Shown here in pieces: positions 25,573-34,482 of a stretch of DNA of 64,000 bases. The notes under the pieces were generated by a model. The model saw nothing but the letters and a program-made list of their open reading frames with translations, was not told where the DNA came from and searched no databases. Positions within the stretch are counted from its first letter, which is position 1, and each line of letters begins with the position of its first letter. This DNA comes from Brevundimonas sp. Root608 (lineage in GTDB: Bacteria; Pseudomonadota; Alphaproteobacteria; Caulobacterales; Caulobacteraceae). Both the position numbers and the translations under genes were made by a program. The stretch lies in NCBI RefSeq assembly GCF_001427825.1, contig NZ_LMGT01000004.1, forward strand, positions 308,718 through 372,717, read 5' to 3'.

Positions 25573-26001
25573 TTGTTTGACACCCTCTATTCCCAGATCG
25601 GGGCGGCGATCTCTGTGGCGGTCGTCGCCTTCGCTTTCCTGAAGGGCGACGAGCCCGAGCGCGTCGGCGCCGGGGCCTATGCGCTGGGCCTGCTCGCCTC
25701 GCTGCTGCTGCAGTTTGACGGCGAACTGTCCGGCCCGCAGTGGGGCCTGTTCGCGATAGACGCCGTCATGCTGGGCGTCTATGCGGCCCTCGCCTGGAAA
25801 AGCCGGCGGTCATGGCCGGTCTGGGCCAGCGCCCTGCAGGCCCTGATCGTCATGAGCCACCTCCTGATCCTCATCGATCTGCGCCCGCCGCTTGCGGCCT
25901 TCTACGCCGTGATCAACCTGGCCAGCTACGGGATTCTGCTGGCGATGGCGGTCGGGACCTTCTGGTCCTGGCGGGACCGGCGCGCCGCCGGACTGGAATA
26001 G
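25573..26001 (+). CDS. Small four-helix membrane protein, tandem paralogue 2
   Basis: A 142-residue membrane protein, TTG start, FDTLYSQIGAAISVAVVAFA then FLKGDEPERVGAGAYALG, WKSRRSWPVWASALQALIVM and AVGTFWSWRDRRAAGLE. It differs from its upstream paralogue mainly in the second helix region. AAGGCGA upstream is a weak ribosome-binding site. The pair probably arose by tandem duplication and may form a hetero-oligomer. Function unknown. Confidence 0.7.
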   Translation: MFDTLYSQIGAAISVAVVAFAFLKGDEPERVGAGAYALGLLASLLLQFDGELSGPQWGLFAIDAVMLGVYAALAWKSRRSWPVWASALQALIVMSHLLILIDLRPPLAAFYAVINLASYGILLAMAVGTFWSWRDRRAAGLE

Positions 26002-26021
26002 ATTGCCCGCCCCGCGGCCCA

Positions 26022-26041
26022 GGTAGATATTCCTATCCACC
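26022..26041 (+). promoter_or_regulatory. Operator-like dyad upstream of S24 repressor gene
   Basis: GGTAGATA-TTCC-TATCCACC: 8-base half sites matching at 7 of 8 positions around a 4-base centre, in an AT-rich patch 48 bases before the repressor ATG. The layout suits binding by an HTH dimer and autoregulation. Confidence 0.45.
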
Positions 26042-26089
26042 CCTGTAGACTTCATCCGAATCGGCCCCGTCCGGCCCCGGTGAGGCGCC

Positions 26090-26725
26090 ATGCCCCTGTC
26101 ACATGTCCAGCTGTGGAAGGCGATCGACGGCCTGGCCCGGCGCGAAGGCCTCAGCGCGTCGGGCCTGGCGCTGCGGGCCGGCCTGGATGCGACCAGCCTC
26201 AATCCCTCCAAACGGTTTGGCCCCGGGGATCCGCCCCGCCCGCGCTGGCCCTCGACCGAGAGCCTGACGCGCATCCTCCAGGCCACCGGCGTGTCGCTCG
26301 GCGATTTCGCGGCGCTGGCCCTGGACGCCCCCGACCGGCCCGCGACCGCCCCCCTGCTCGGCATGGCCCGGGCGGGCGAGGACGGCTTTTTCGACGATGC
26401 GGGCCTGCCGACCGGCGATGGCTGGGAAGAGACTGACCTGCCGCGGCCGAAAGACACCCTGTTCAGCCTCCGCATCAACGGGGATTCCATGGCTCCCCTG
26501 TACCGCGAGGGCGACCGGGTGCTGGTCGATCGCGACACGACACGGGTGCGCAAGGGCGACCGCGTCGTGGTCCGGACCGCGTCGGGAGAAACCCTGGCCA
26601 AGGAGCTGGCGGCGATCACGGCGCGGTCAGTGACCCTGTCGTCGATCAATCCCGCCTATGAGCCCCGCACCCTGCCGCGCGCCGACATCCTCTGGATGGG
26701 CCGCGTGCTGTGGGTCAGCCAGTAG
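26090..26725 (+). CDS. HTH/S24 peptidase-family transcriptional regulator (LexA-like)
   Basis: A 211-residue two-domain protein. Residues 5-75 form a helix-turn-helix of the alphaproteobacterial type with the NPSKRFG element and RWPSTESLTRIL. The C-terminal S24 domain has catalytic Ser133 (NGDSMAP) and Lys171 (LAKEL). MARAGEDGF at about 92-100 offers an Ala-Gly bond that could be the self-cleavage site. It is probably a stress-responsive repressor; a dyad at 26022-26041 may be its own operator. No phage genes are near, so it is a chromosomal regulator rather than a prophage repressor. Confidence 0.85.
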   Translation: MPLSHVQLWKAIDGLARREGLSASGLALRAGLDATSLNPSKRFGPGDPPRPRWPSTESLTRILQATGVSLGDFAALALDAPDRPATAPLLGMARAGEDGFFDDAGLPTGDGWEETDLPRPKDTLFSLRINGDSMAPLYREGDRVLVDRDTTRVRKGDRVVVRTASGETLAKELAAITARSVTLSSINPAYEPRTLPRADILWMGRVLWVSQ

Positions 26726-26800
26726 GCCGGTCCCCCGCTCGGAACGCCACGACGGAACAAGACCGCGCTCCCGGCCGGCGCCGGCGACGGCGGCTGAACG

Positions 26801-26828
26801 AAAAAGGCCGCCCCTTTCGGGACGGCCT
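26801..26828 (-). terminator. Intrinsic terminator of the SH3 gene
   Basis: On the minus strand a hairpin AAGGCCG / CGGCCTT with an inner CCC/GGG pairing is followed by TTTTT (26805-26801). It is 27 bases past the stop of the SH3 gene: a good rho-independent terminator for that strand. Confidence 0.75.
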
Positions 26829-26854
26829 TCCGCTTCGTTCGTGTCGGATCGCGC

Positions 26855-27331
26855 CTAGTAGGCGGTGACGTAGTTGGCGTTCACCCACCCGCCGCCGGCG
26901 ATCTGGACCCATTCGCCCTGCGAGCCGATGGCGGCGAAGGGCTGGCCGGCGCGCAGCGAGCCCGCCTGGCGATAGTTGGTGCCGGGGCCCGAACGGATGC
27001 GCAGGTTCGAGGTGGCGCGGTACTGGGCGCCGCTGCTGGCCGTGGATGCAGCCCGGGCGCGCTGCTGGTTGCAGCCGATGTAGGAACCGGCGGCGGCGCC
27101 GGCGCCCGCGCCGGCCACGGCGCCGAGGGTGCGTTCATTGGACGAAATCCGGCTGCCGGCGAGGCCGCCGATGACCGCGCCGATCAGGGCGCCGGTGCGC
27201 TGACGTCCGCCGGGCGCGTCGCAGTTGGTGATGCCGTTGGCCTGCTGGGCCATCGAAACGGTCGGGACCGCGGTCACCAGCGCAGCCAGGGCGGCGGCGG
27301 TAGCCAGGGTGGTGTTCATGAACTTCGACAT
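26855..27331 (-). CDS. Exported SH3-domain protein with glycine zipper
   Basis: A 158-residue secreted protein: signal peptide (MSKFMNTTLATAAALAALVT to about AMAQ), a glycine-zipper stretch (GALIGAVIGGLAGSRI and GAVAGAGAGAAAGSYIGC, the 17-kDa-antigen-like fold) and a C-terminal bacterial SH3 domain with LRIRSGPGTNYRQAGSLRAG and GGGWVNANYV. It probably binds peptidoglycan or an envelope partner. GGAGAG precedes the ATG. It is followed by a strong terminator, so monocistronic. Confidence 0.82.
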   Translation of the reverse strand: MSKFMNTTLATAAALAALVTAVPTVSMAQQANGITNCDAPGGRQRTGALIGAVIGGLAGSRISSNERTLGAVAGAGAGAAAGSYIGCNQQRARAASTASSGAQYRATSNLRIRSGPGTNYRQAGSLRAGQPFAAIGSQGEWVQIAGGGWVNANYVTAY

Positions 27332-27464
27332 GGTCTCTCCAATTCATCGAGGTTGGTCGATGACAGGCACAATGCGCCACGCCGGATGAAGGCTCCCGGA
27401 GCCTCGCCGTTATATTCGGTTCATTTAGGTTGCCGGCCTTCCCGGGCGACGCGTGGCGGGTCGG

Positions 27465-29135
27465 CTACGACGCCAGCTCGCCGTTCGCGCCCGCCTCGAT
27501 CAGCCGGGTCGTCTGCGGCAGGCCGTAGATCGCGGCGAACGAACCGAACCGCGGTCCCTGGGACGCGCCCAGCAGCACCTCGTACAGCGCCCCGAACCAC
27601 CCACGCAGCGGCTCGAACGCATGCGCCTTGCCCACGGCGTAGACCTCGCCCTGGATCAGTTCGCCGTCGGTCGTGTCGGCCGGCAGGGCCCTCAGCCGCC
27701 CCGCCAGGTCGAGCAGCGCCGCCTTCTCCCGGTCGTCCGGCAGGCGGTACGACTTCGTCGGCTTCACGAAGTCCTCGTAATAGTTCAGCGCCCGCTCCAT
27801 CAGCTGGTCCAGCAGCGGCTCGGTCTGCGGCGTCGCCTCGGGCAGGTATTTGGCGAAATAGGCCCACAGCTGGTCCTTGTCGGACGCATTGGCCACGCCG
27901 ACCAGGTTCAGCAGCAGGGCGAAGGACACCGGCGAGGTGTGTTCCGGCGGCGCGCCCGAATGGATCGACCAGACGGCGTTGTCGATCCGCTTCGCCGGTT
28001 CCTGCGTCTTCCAGGCCTCGATCGCCGCCAGATAGTCGTCGATCGCCCGCGGGATGACGTTGAAGTGCAGGCTCTTGGCCGATTTCGGCGACTGGAACAT
28101 GTACCAGCTCAGCGACTCCGGCGTGCCGTACCGCAGCCACTGCTCCATCGTCAGGCCGTTGCCCTTGGACTTGGAGATCTTCCGGCCCTCGACGTCGAGG
28201 AAGAGCTCGTAGTTGAAGCCCTCGGGCGGCGTGCCGCCCAGGGCGCGGCAGACCTTCGAGCTCTCGCGCACGCTCTCGATCAGGTCCTTGCCCGACATTT
28301 CATAGTCGACGTCCATCGCGGTCCAGCGCATCGCCCAGTCAGGCTTCCATTGCAGCTTCACATGGCCGCCCGTGACCGGGACCTCGGTGCGGCCGCCGGC
28401 GGGGTCGTCGAATGTGATGGTCCCCTTCTCCACGTCCCGCTCCAGGGTCGGGACCTGCAGGACGTGGCCCGTAAGGGGGCTGACCGGCAGGAAGGGCGAA
28501 TAGGTCGCGCGGCGCTCCTCGCCCAGGGTCGGCAGCATGATCGCCTGCACCGCCTCGAACCGCTCCAGAAGGGTCAGCAGCGTCGCATCGAACCGGCCGG
28601 ACCGGTACTGCTCGGTCGAGGACAGGAATTCGTAGTCGAAGCCGAAGCCGTCGAGGAAGGCGCGCAGGCGGGCGTTGTTGTGGGCGCCGAAGCTGTCGTG
28701 GGTCCCGAACGGGTCGCGCACCACGGTCAGCGGCTTGTGCAGGTCCTCGGCCAGCATCTCCGGGTTGGGAATGCCCTCCGGCACCTTCCTCAGCCCGTCC
28801 ATGTCGTCGCTGAACGCGATCAGCCGGGTCTGCCAGTGATCGCCGGTCAGGGCGCGGAAGGCGTTGCGGACCATGGTCGTGCGCGCCACCTCGCCGAAGG
28901 TCCCCATGTGCGGCAGGCCCGACGGACCGTAGCCGGTCTCGAAGATCACCGGCTTCTGCAGAGCCTCGAAGGTCGCCAGCGCCTCGTCCGCCTTGCCGGC
29001 GTCGATCAGCAGCTTCGCCGTATTGCGCTCGGCGTCCGACAGCCGCTTCTTCAGCACATGGGCCAGAAGATTGCGGGCCTGTTCGAACGGCCAGGACCTG
29101 GCTTCGCGCGCGAGGGTTTCGAGGTTCTGCAGCAT
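27465..29135 (-). CDS. lysS: Lysyl-tRNA synthetase, class I
   Basis: A 556-residue class I (Rossmann-type) LysRS, the archaeal/alphaproteobacterial form rather than the usual bacterial class II. The HIGH-type motif is PHMGTF (75-80) and the KMSKS-type motif KISKSKGN is at 319-326. It charges tRNA-Lys; a tRNA-Lys(TTT) gene lies at 34297-34373. ATG 29135 ([15 protein letters not shown]) is used; the frame upstream is low-complexity. Full length compared with the family. Confidence 0.93.
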   Translation of the reverse strand: MLQNLETLAREARSWPFEQARNLLAHVLKKRLSDAERNTAKLLIDAGKADEALATFEALQKPVIFETGYGPSGLPHMGTFGEVARTTMVRNAFRALTGDHWQTRLIAFSDDMDGLRKVPEGIPNPEMLAEDLHKPLTVVRDPFGTHDSFGAHNNARLRAFLDGFGFDYEFLSSTEQYRSGRFDATLLTLLERFEAVQAIMLPTLGEERRATYSPFLPVSPLTGHVLQVPTLERDVEKGTITFDDPAGGRTEVPVTGGHVKLQWKPDWAMRWTAMDVDYEMSGKDLIESVRESSKVCRALGGTPPEGFNYELFLDVEGRKISKSKGNGLTMEQWLRYGTPESLSWYMFQSPKSAKSLHFNVIPRAIDDYLAAIEAWKTQEPAKRIDNAVWSIHSGAPPEHTSPVSFALLLNLVGVANASDKDQLWAYFAKYLPEATPQTEPLLDQLMERALNYYEDFVKPTKSYRLPDDREKAALLDLAGRLRALPADTTDGELIQGEVYAVGKAHAFEPLRGWFGALYEVLLGASQGPRFGSFAAIYGLPQTTRLIEAGANGELAS

Positions 29136-29296
29136 GGGCGGGGTTTGGCCTGTCAGAGGCCACGGGTCAACGATAGGCTCGATCGCGAAGAAGGCGTCCC
29201 GGGGGTGTCCGGAGCCCGAACTGGAGAAAGACTGAGGCGTCTGTTGCAACCGCCTCGGTGTCGGACGGTTGTCTCAGTCCCGGCCCGGAGAGCCCC

Positions 29297-29566
29297 ATGA
29301 CCGACCAACTGACGTTCAGCCTCGACGAAGCCATCAAGGCCCAGCGCGCCCTGCGTGAGGCGCTCGACCTCGGCGAGGAGCGCTTCGAGGTCTCCGAATT
29401 CGTCGAGATGATCAGCGACGAGATCGAGCAGATGCGCGACGCCGGCAAGACCAATGACGACATCGCGGCCATCGTCACGGAGGCCACCGGCCACCGCATG
29501 GACCCGTCCGACCTGGATCGCCATTACATCGCACCCGAAGACCGTCACGGCGGCCAGGATCGGTAG
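29297..29566 (+). CDS. Small acidic helical protein, unknown function
   Basis: An 89-residue acidic protein, MTDQLTFSLDEAIKAQRALR followed by EALDLGEERFEVSEFVEMIS and a tail with GHRMDPSDLDRHYIAPEDRH. It is predicted mostly helical, with no membrane segment or signal. I do not recognise a family. GGAGAG sits 6-7 bases before the ATG, supporting the start. It is convergent with the hybrid kinase and divergent from lysS. Confidence 0.65.
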   Translation: MTDQLTFSLDEAIKAQRALREALDLGEERFEVSEFVEMISDEIEQMRDAGKTNDDIAAIVTEATGHRMDPSDLDRHYIAPEDRHGGQDR

Positions 29567-29586
29567 GAGCCGACCGGTCGTGGGAC

Positions 29587-31026
29587 TCAGCCCGCGGCGG
29601 AGGGCTCCCCGACCAGGGCTTCGCGCCAGCCGCAGCCGCCCCAATAGGCGACCTTTCCCAGCAGTTCCGCCATGTCGACGGGCTTGGCGACCAGATCGTC
29701 CATGCCTGCCTCGACATAGGTCTCGACCTGGCCGGCGAGGGTGTTGGCGGTCACGGCGATGATCGGCACCGCGCCCGCCTCGCCGCCGAGGGCGCGGATG
29801 TGACGGGCTGCCTCCACCCCGTCCATGACCGGCATCTGGATGTCCATCAACACGACATCCCAGTCACCGGCCGCGGCGGCCGTCAGCCCGAGGGACCCGT
29901 TCTCCGCCGTCTCGCAAACCATACCCTGCCCGGACAGCATGGCGGTCAGCAGCATGAGATTGGTCTGGTTGTCGTCGACGCAGAGCACCCGAAGCGGCTT
30001 GCCGCCGCCGGGCCCGGCCATCGCTTCGGGATCCGGGGCCGCCGGAAGCTGCACCTCCGTCCCGACAGGCGCGGCGGCCGGATCGCCGTGCTGCTCCGAC
30101 AGGTCGATCATCTGGTTGACGACCGTCAGCAGCTTCTGGCCCGCCTGATGGATCCGCCGGGCCTGTTCGCCCTGCGCCGGGGCCAGACCGGCGCCGGACA
30201 GCAGTTCGGAGAAGCCGATCACCGCGTTCAGCGGCGTCCGCAGCTCATGCGACATGTCGGTGAGGAATTTCTGGCGAGCCTCGGCCATGGCCGTCTTCTG
30301 CTCCGCCGTGGCCTGCGCGCCTTCGGCCTCGACGCGGGCGGTGACGTCCTGCTCGTTGAGAAGCACCCCCAGGGCGCCCGTCACCGGATCGGACACCGGG
30401 CGGGCATCCACCTCGTGCCAGCGGCGCCCCGCCGTGGTCTCGACCTCGCACAGGCGGCTCGCCACCTTGCCGGTCCGGACCTGGTCCAGGAACCAGCGGC
30501 CCCGGTCGGGATCCACGAAGCGCGGCGCCAGCCCGGCGTCGCCGGGGCCGTAGGCGGCGTAGGCCGCCGGGTTGGAGAACAGGATGGCGCCCGCGTCGTC
30601 CAGCAGGGTGATCAACGCCGACGTATGCCGCAGGGCCTCGACCGCCCGGGCTTCCTCGGCCTCGACGTCGAGCGGAGCGGCCTCGAACAGCAGGACGGCG
30701 CGACCGTCCTCCATCCGGAAGGTCGAGATCGTCGCCTGCACGGTCACGGGCCGACCATTGGGGTAGAAGGTCCAGCGTTCGCTGAGCTCGCTGCCGTCCG
30801 CGGTGGCCTCCCTGAGACGGTCGGTGCGGGCCCGGACCGCGGGCGACAGGTTGGAGAAGTCGCGCGCCAGCAGCTCGTCCAGGGTTTCCGCGCCCCACAG
30901 CCTCAAGGCCGGGGCGTTGGCGTAGACCCCGCGCGCGCTGACCGGATCGTACATCCAGACCGGACGGCGCAGCCGGTCCCAGCCGCGCACCGCCGATGAC
31001 AAATCCGAATTGGCCTCAGGGCTCAT
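29587..31026 (-). CDS. PAS-PAS-HisKA-REC hybrid protein lacking the ATPase domain
   Basis: A 479-residue cytoplasmic signalling protein. Two PAS-like domains (about 15-115 and 130-232, the second with [16 protein letters not shown]) lead through a coiled linker to a HisKA domain with His260 in [15 protein letters not shown] and helix 2 ending about 311. A receiver domain follows at 346-460, with D395 (LMDIQMP) and K448. Only some 34 residues, Pro/Ala/Gly-rich, separate HisKA from REC, so HATPase_c with its N and G boxes is absent. It cannot autophosphorylate by itself and may work as a phosphotransfer or scaffold protein. Divergent from queA. Confidence 0.85.
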   Translation of the reverse strand: MSPEANSDLSSAVRGWDRLRRPVWMYDPVSARGVYANAPALRLWGAETLDELLARDFSNLSPAVRARTDRLREATADGSELSERWTFYPNGRPVTVQATISTFRMEDGRAVLLFEAAPLDVEAEEARAVEALRHTSALITLLDDAGAILFSNPAAYAAYGPGDAGLAPRFVDPDRGRWFLDQVRTGKVASRLCEVETTAGRRWHEVDARPVSDPVTGALGVLLNEQDVTARVEAEGAQATAEQKTAMAEARQKFLTDMSHELRTPLNAVIGFSELLSGAGLAPAQGEQARRIHQAGQKLLTVVNQMIDLSEQHGDPAAAPVGTEVQLPAAPDPEAMAGPGGGKPLRVLCVDDNQTNLMLLTAMLSGQGMVCETAENGSLGLTAAAAGDWDVVLMDIQMPVMDGVEAARHIRALGGEAGAVPIIAVTANTLAGQVETYVEAGMDDLVAKPVDMAELLGKVAYWGGCGWREALVGEPSAAG

Positions 31027-31107
31027 GCCCGGGTGATAGCGGGATCACCTGAAGCAACGTTTAACCGCCTTGACCCCGCCCCTGCCCCATGGCCTTTGCC
31101 CCGCCTG

Positions 31108-32199
31108 ATGAAGACCGCCGATTTCGACTTCGACCTGCCGGACGACCGGATTGCGCTCCGCCCCGCCGAGCCGCGCGATTCCGCCCGCCTGCTGGTGGTG
31201 CGGAACGGCGCGCTCGAAGACCGGATCGTCCGCGACCTGCCGGACTTCCTGCGGCCCGGCGACGCCCTGGTGTTCAACGATACGCGGGTGATCCCGGCGC
31301 GGTTGTCGGGCGTGCGGGAGCGCATCGGACCCGAGGGCGAGACCCTGACCGTCGCGGTCGAGGCCACCCTGCATCATCGCGACGCCCCCGACGTCTGGTC
31401 CGCCTTCATGAAACCCGGCAAGCGCATCAAGGCGGGGGATCGCATCCGCTTCGGCGCCCAGGCCGACGGCGGCTGTCTGCTCGGCCGCCTCGACGCCACC
31501 GTGACCGGCAAGGGCGAGGACGGCCTGGTCACCCTGCGCTTCGACCTCGACGGCCCGTTCCTCGACGAGGCCATCCGCGACGTCGGGGTCATGCCCCTGC
31601 CCCCCTATATCGCGGCCAAGCGGGCCGAGGACGATCGCGACCGGTCGGACTACCAGACCATGTTCGCCCATTGGGACGGTTCGGTCGCCGCCCCGACGGC
31701 GGGACTGCATTTCACGCCGGCGCTGATGGCGGCGGTCGAGGCGAAGGGGGTCTCGACCCATGCCGTCACCCTGCACGTCGGGGCCGGCACCTTCCTGCCG
31801 GTCAAGGCCGACGACACGGCGGACCACAGGATGCATTCCGAGTGGGGCGAGGTTTCCGTCGCCACCGCCGCCGCCCTCAACGCCGTACGCGCCGCCGGCG
31901 GGCGCATCGTCTGCGTCGGCACCACCTCCCTGCGTTTGCTGGAGAGCGCCACGACGCCCGAGGGCGAGGTCCGGCCCTTCCATGGCGACACGGCCATCTT
32001 CATCACCCCCGGCTACCGCTTCCGCGCCGCCGACGTCCTCCTGACCAATTTCCACCTGCCGAAATCGACCCTGTTCATGCTGGTCTCGGCCTTCGCCGGG
32101 CTGGAGACCATGAAGGCGGCCTATGCCCATGCGGTGCAGGACGGTTACCGCTTCTATTCCTACGGAGACGGGTCCCTGCTGTTCCGGAACGACGCGTAA
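31108..32199 (+). CDS. queA: S-adenosylmethionine:tRNA ribosyltransferase-isomerase
   Basis: A 363-residue QueA. Family blocks visible include [20 protein letters not shown] at the N-terminus, [38 protein letters not shown] and [13 protein letters not shown]. QueA builds the epoxycyclopentane ring of epoxyqueuosine on tRNA from the ribose of SAM. ATG 31108 starts at the conserved [11 protein letters not shown]. It lies upstream of tgt on the same strand, separated by a 129-bp repeat element, so the two may still be co-transcribed. Confidence 0.95.
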   Translation: MKTADFDFDLPDDRIALRPAEPRDSARLLVVRNGALEDRIVRDLPDFLRPGDALVFNDTRVIPARLSGVRERIGPEGETLTVAVEATLHHRDAPDVWSAFMKPGKRIKAGDRIRFGAQADGGCLLGRLDATVTGKGEDGLVTLRFDLDGPFLDEAIRDVGVMPLPPYIAAKRAEDDRDRSDYQTMFAHWDGSVAAPTAGLHFTPALMAAVEAKGVSTHAVTLHVGAGTFLPVKADDTADHRMHSEWGEVSVATAAALNAVRAAGGRIVCVGTTSLRLLESATTPEGEVRPFHGDTAIFITPGYRFRAADVLLTNFHLPKSTLFMLVSAFAGLETMKAAYAHAVQDGYRFYSYGDGSLLFRNDA

Positions 32200-32208
32200 C
32201 TCTATATT

Positions 32209-32337
32209 CCGCTCATCCCGGCGAAAGCCGGGACCCCGTTCTTCGGGCGATCGGTCCAACCGGTTTCGCCTCCCCGTCAATCCCGACCATCGTGCTCAAC
32301 GACAGCACTGGGTCCCGGCTTTCGCCGGGATGAGCGG
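32209..32337. repeat. 129-bp REP/BIME-like element, copy A
   Basis: Two 28-base arms in inverse orientation (CCGCTCATCCCGGCGAAAGC... at 32209-32236 and its complement at 32310-32337) enclose a spacer. Each arm is itself a small hairpin (CCCGGC-GAAA-GCCGGG). The same arms and total length recur at 55360-55488. It fills the queA-tgt gap. Confidence 0.85.
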
Positions 32338-32345
32338 AGCAAGCT

Positions 32346-33461
32346 TTGCCCTTTCCGTTTCATATCCAGAACACCGAAGGCCGCGCCCGCACCGGCGTGC
32401 TGAGGACGCCGCGCGGCGACATCCGCACGCCCGCCTTCATGCCCGTCGGCACCGCCGCCACGGTCAAGGCCATGACCGTCGACCAGGTCGCGCAGACCGG
32501 CGCCGACATCATCCTGGGCAACACCTATCACCTGATGCTCCGTCCCGGCCCCGAGCGGATGGAGCGGCTGGGCGGGCTGCACAAATTCATGGGCTGGAAC
32601 AGGCCGATCCTCACGGACAGCGGCGGCTTCCAGGTCATGTCCCTGGCCGGCATCTCGAAGGTGAAGGAGGACGCCGTCACCTTCGCCAGCCACATCGACG
32701 GCTCGAAACACGTGTTGAGCCCCGAACGTTCGATCGAAATCCAGGCCGACCGCATCGGCGCGGACATCTCCATGCAGCTGGACCAGTGCGTCGCCTGGCC
32801 CGCCGAGGAGCCTGCCGCCCGCGCCGCCATGGAGCTGTCCGCCCGCTGGGGCGCGCGCTCGAAGGCCGCCTTCGGGACCCGCGAAACCCAGGCCCTGTTC
32901 GGCATCCAGCAGGGCTCGACGTTCGAAAACCTGCGTCGCGAATCCTCCGAGCGGCTGCGGGAGACCGGCTTCGACGGCTACGCCATCGGCGGCCTCGCCG
33001 TCGGCGAGGGCCATCAGGCGATGTGCGAGGTTCTGGACTACGCGCCCGACATGCTGCCCGCCGACCGGCCCCGCTATCTCATGGGCGTCGGCAAGCCGGT
33101 CGATCTGGTCGAGGCCGTGTGGCGCGGCGTCGACATGTTCGATTGCGTCCTGCCCACCCGCGCCGGCCGCCACGGTCAGGCTTGGACGTGGGACGGGCCG
33201 ATCAACCTCAAGAACGCCCGCTTCGCCGAGGACCAGGACCCGCTGGACCCGGCCCTCGCCTGCCCCGGTTCATCTCAATATTCAAAAGCTTACCTGCATC
33301 ACCTGATCCGCGCTGACGAGATTCTCGGCAAGGTGCTGCTGAGCTGGCACAACATCGCCTTCTTCCAGGCCCTGATGGCGGCGATGCGGGCGGCGATCGC
33401 CGAGGGCCGGTTCGAGGCCTTCCGGCGCGACTTCCACGCCCGGCACACATCGAACGGCTAG
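32346..33461 (+). CDS. tgt: tRNA-guanine (queuine) transglycosylase
   Basis: A 371-residue TGT with catalytic aspartates D91 ([11 protein letters not shown]) and D266 ([17 protein letters not shown]). It swaps G34 for preQ1 in tRNA-Asp/Asn/His/Tyr. The TTG start ([16 protein letters not shown]) has GAGCGGAG upstream, supplied by the end of the repeat element. The zinc site is reduced: aligned with E. coli C302/C304/C307/H333, this protein has L304, C306, S309 and H335, so only two of four ligands remain. Nearby codons (33267-33290) are unusually AT-rich. Confidence 0.92.
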   Translation: MPFPFHIQNTEGRARTGVLRTPRGDIRTPAFMPVGTAATVKAMTVDQVAQTGADIILGNTYHLMLRPGPERMERLGGLHKFMGWNRPILTDSGGFQVMSLAGISKVKEDAVTFASHIDGSKHVLSPERSIEIQADRIGADISMQLDQCVAWPAEEPAARAAMELSARWGARSKAAFGTRETQALFGIQQGSTFENLRRESSERLRETGFDGYAIGGLAVGEGHQAMCEVLDYAPDMLPADRPRYLMGVGKPVDLVEAVWRGVDMFDCVLPTRAGRHGQAWTWDGPINLKNARFAEDQDPLDPALACPGSSQYSKAYLHHLIRADEILGKVLLSWHNIAFFQALMAAMRAAIAEGRFEAFRRDFHARHTSNG

Positions 33462-34012
33462 CGCTGGCTGCGGCCCCTCGGCCGGAACCAGGCAGGTGCG
33501 GCGGGGGGCGGGCAATTGCGCTGCATCCCCGTGCCCTTCAGGAAGGCGCGGCGCATTCGCCCCGCCTGGATCGCTGACTGCACGTGTCGGCTGTGCTGCT
33601 CCGCGCCCGACAGCCGGCGGATCCAGCTGCGGCCCGGGATGAAGTCCGTCGTGGCGTCCCGTATGCCGTCCAGCGCCGCCGCCGCCGCCGCATCCGCCGC
33701 GCGCTCGCTCAGGAAGGAGCCGTCCGCGGGCGGAGGCTCGTCGGTGTCGGGCCCCAGGGCCTCGTTCAGGCGCGCGATCTCGGCGCCGATGGTCGCGCAC
33801 TGGTTCAGATTGCGCAGGTCGTAGGGATTGGCCTCGGCCTGCAGAAGGACGGTCGGAATGGCCTGCCGCCTCAGATTCAGATCATCGAGCGGCGCGGTCG
33901 CCGCGGCGCCCAGTCCCGCTCCGAACTGGCGCGCGCCGCCCATGGCGGAATTGCCGGCCTGGCACCCGGCGAGGGCGGTCGCAGCGACAAGAATGAGCGA
34001 GGTCCGGCGCAT
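33458..34012 (-). CDS. Lipoprotein of unknown function
   Basis: A 184-residue protein with a clear lipoprotein signal ([17 protein letters not shown], Cys17). The mature part has [20 protein letters not shown] then [20 protein letters not shown] and ends in a basic tail. This layout (signal, alanine-rich linker, LRxxxIPxxL...NPY) is common in alphaproteobacterial hypothetical lipoproteins. GAAGAGG precedes ATG 34012. It is convergent with tgt, overlapping its stop by 4 bases. Function unknown. Confidence 0.75.
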   Translation of the reverse strand: MRRTSLILVAATALAGCQAGNSAMGGARQFGAGLGAAATAPLDDLNLRRQAIPTVLLQAEANPYDLRNLNQCATIGAEIARLNEALGPDTDEPPPADGSFLSERAADAAAAAALDGIRDATTDFIPGRSWIRRLSGAEQHSRHVQSAIQAGRMRRAFLKGTGMQRNCPPPAAPAWFRPRGRSQR

Positions 34013-34118
34013 GGCCTCTTCAACCACGCCCCACGCGGCGGGGAAAGCCGCCTCATCGCCGATCAGGCTGGCCAGAACAGCGCTTCACCCCGGCGAAAAT
34101 CCGGCTAGGGTCCGTCCC

Positions 34119-34244
34119 ATGATCGAGTTGCTCAAAACCTGGTTCGCGCAGCAGCGATGCAAGCACGATTTCAAGTACAGCCGCACCAGACCGGGCTCCC
34201 TGGTCTGCAAGAAATGCCGTGCCCGCCGGCCAAAGCCCCGCTGA
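34119..34244 (+). CDS. Micro-protein with CxxH / CxxC zinc-ribbon-like pattern
   Basis: A 41-residue reading frame: MIELLKTWFAQQRCKHDFKY then SRTRPGSLVCKKCRARRPKP. C14-x-H16 and C32-x2-C35 could bind one zinc, and the remainder is strongly basic, as in tiny nucleic-acid-binding ribbons. No convincing ribosome-binding site is seen (TCCGTCCC precedes the ATG). It fills a gap between a divergent lipoprotein gene and tRNA-Lys. I know no named family; it may be a genuine small protein. Confidence 0.5.
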   Translation: MIELLKTWFAQQRCKHDFKYSRTRPGSLVCKKCRARRPKPR

Positions 34245-34296
34245 CCGCCGCGACGGACCGGCGCGAGCGCTGCGGCCCGGGGTAGCAAAAAAGGGG

Positions 34297-34373
34297 TGGT
34301 ACGTCCTCTCGGGCTCGAACCGAGGACCCTCTGATTAAAAGTCAGATGCTCTAACCAACTGAGCTAAGGACGC
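34297..34373 (-). tRNA. tRNA-Lys (anticodon TTT)
   Basis: Read on the minus strand: acceptor GCGTCCT / AGGACGT, D arm AGCTCAGTTGGTTAGAGC, anticodon arm TCTGA-CTTTTAA-TCAGA with anticodon TTT, T arm with GGTTCGAGCC, discriminator A and encoded CCA. A T6 run (34292-34287) just downstream can serve as terminator. Confidence 0.95.
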
Positions 34374-34482
34374 ACACCTGCAGGATCGCGCTCGCGACCC
34401 GGCGACGCGCCTTCTCTTGCAATCCGGCGTCCGGGTCAAGCGCCGGGTCGACGGATTGAGGACGTCGGGCTAGGCATCGGTC

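Noticed and set aside
26090..26725. S24 repressor as remnant of a prophage
   Set aside because: No integrase, structural or lysis genes nearby, and codon use is like its neighbours.
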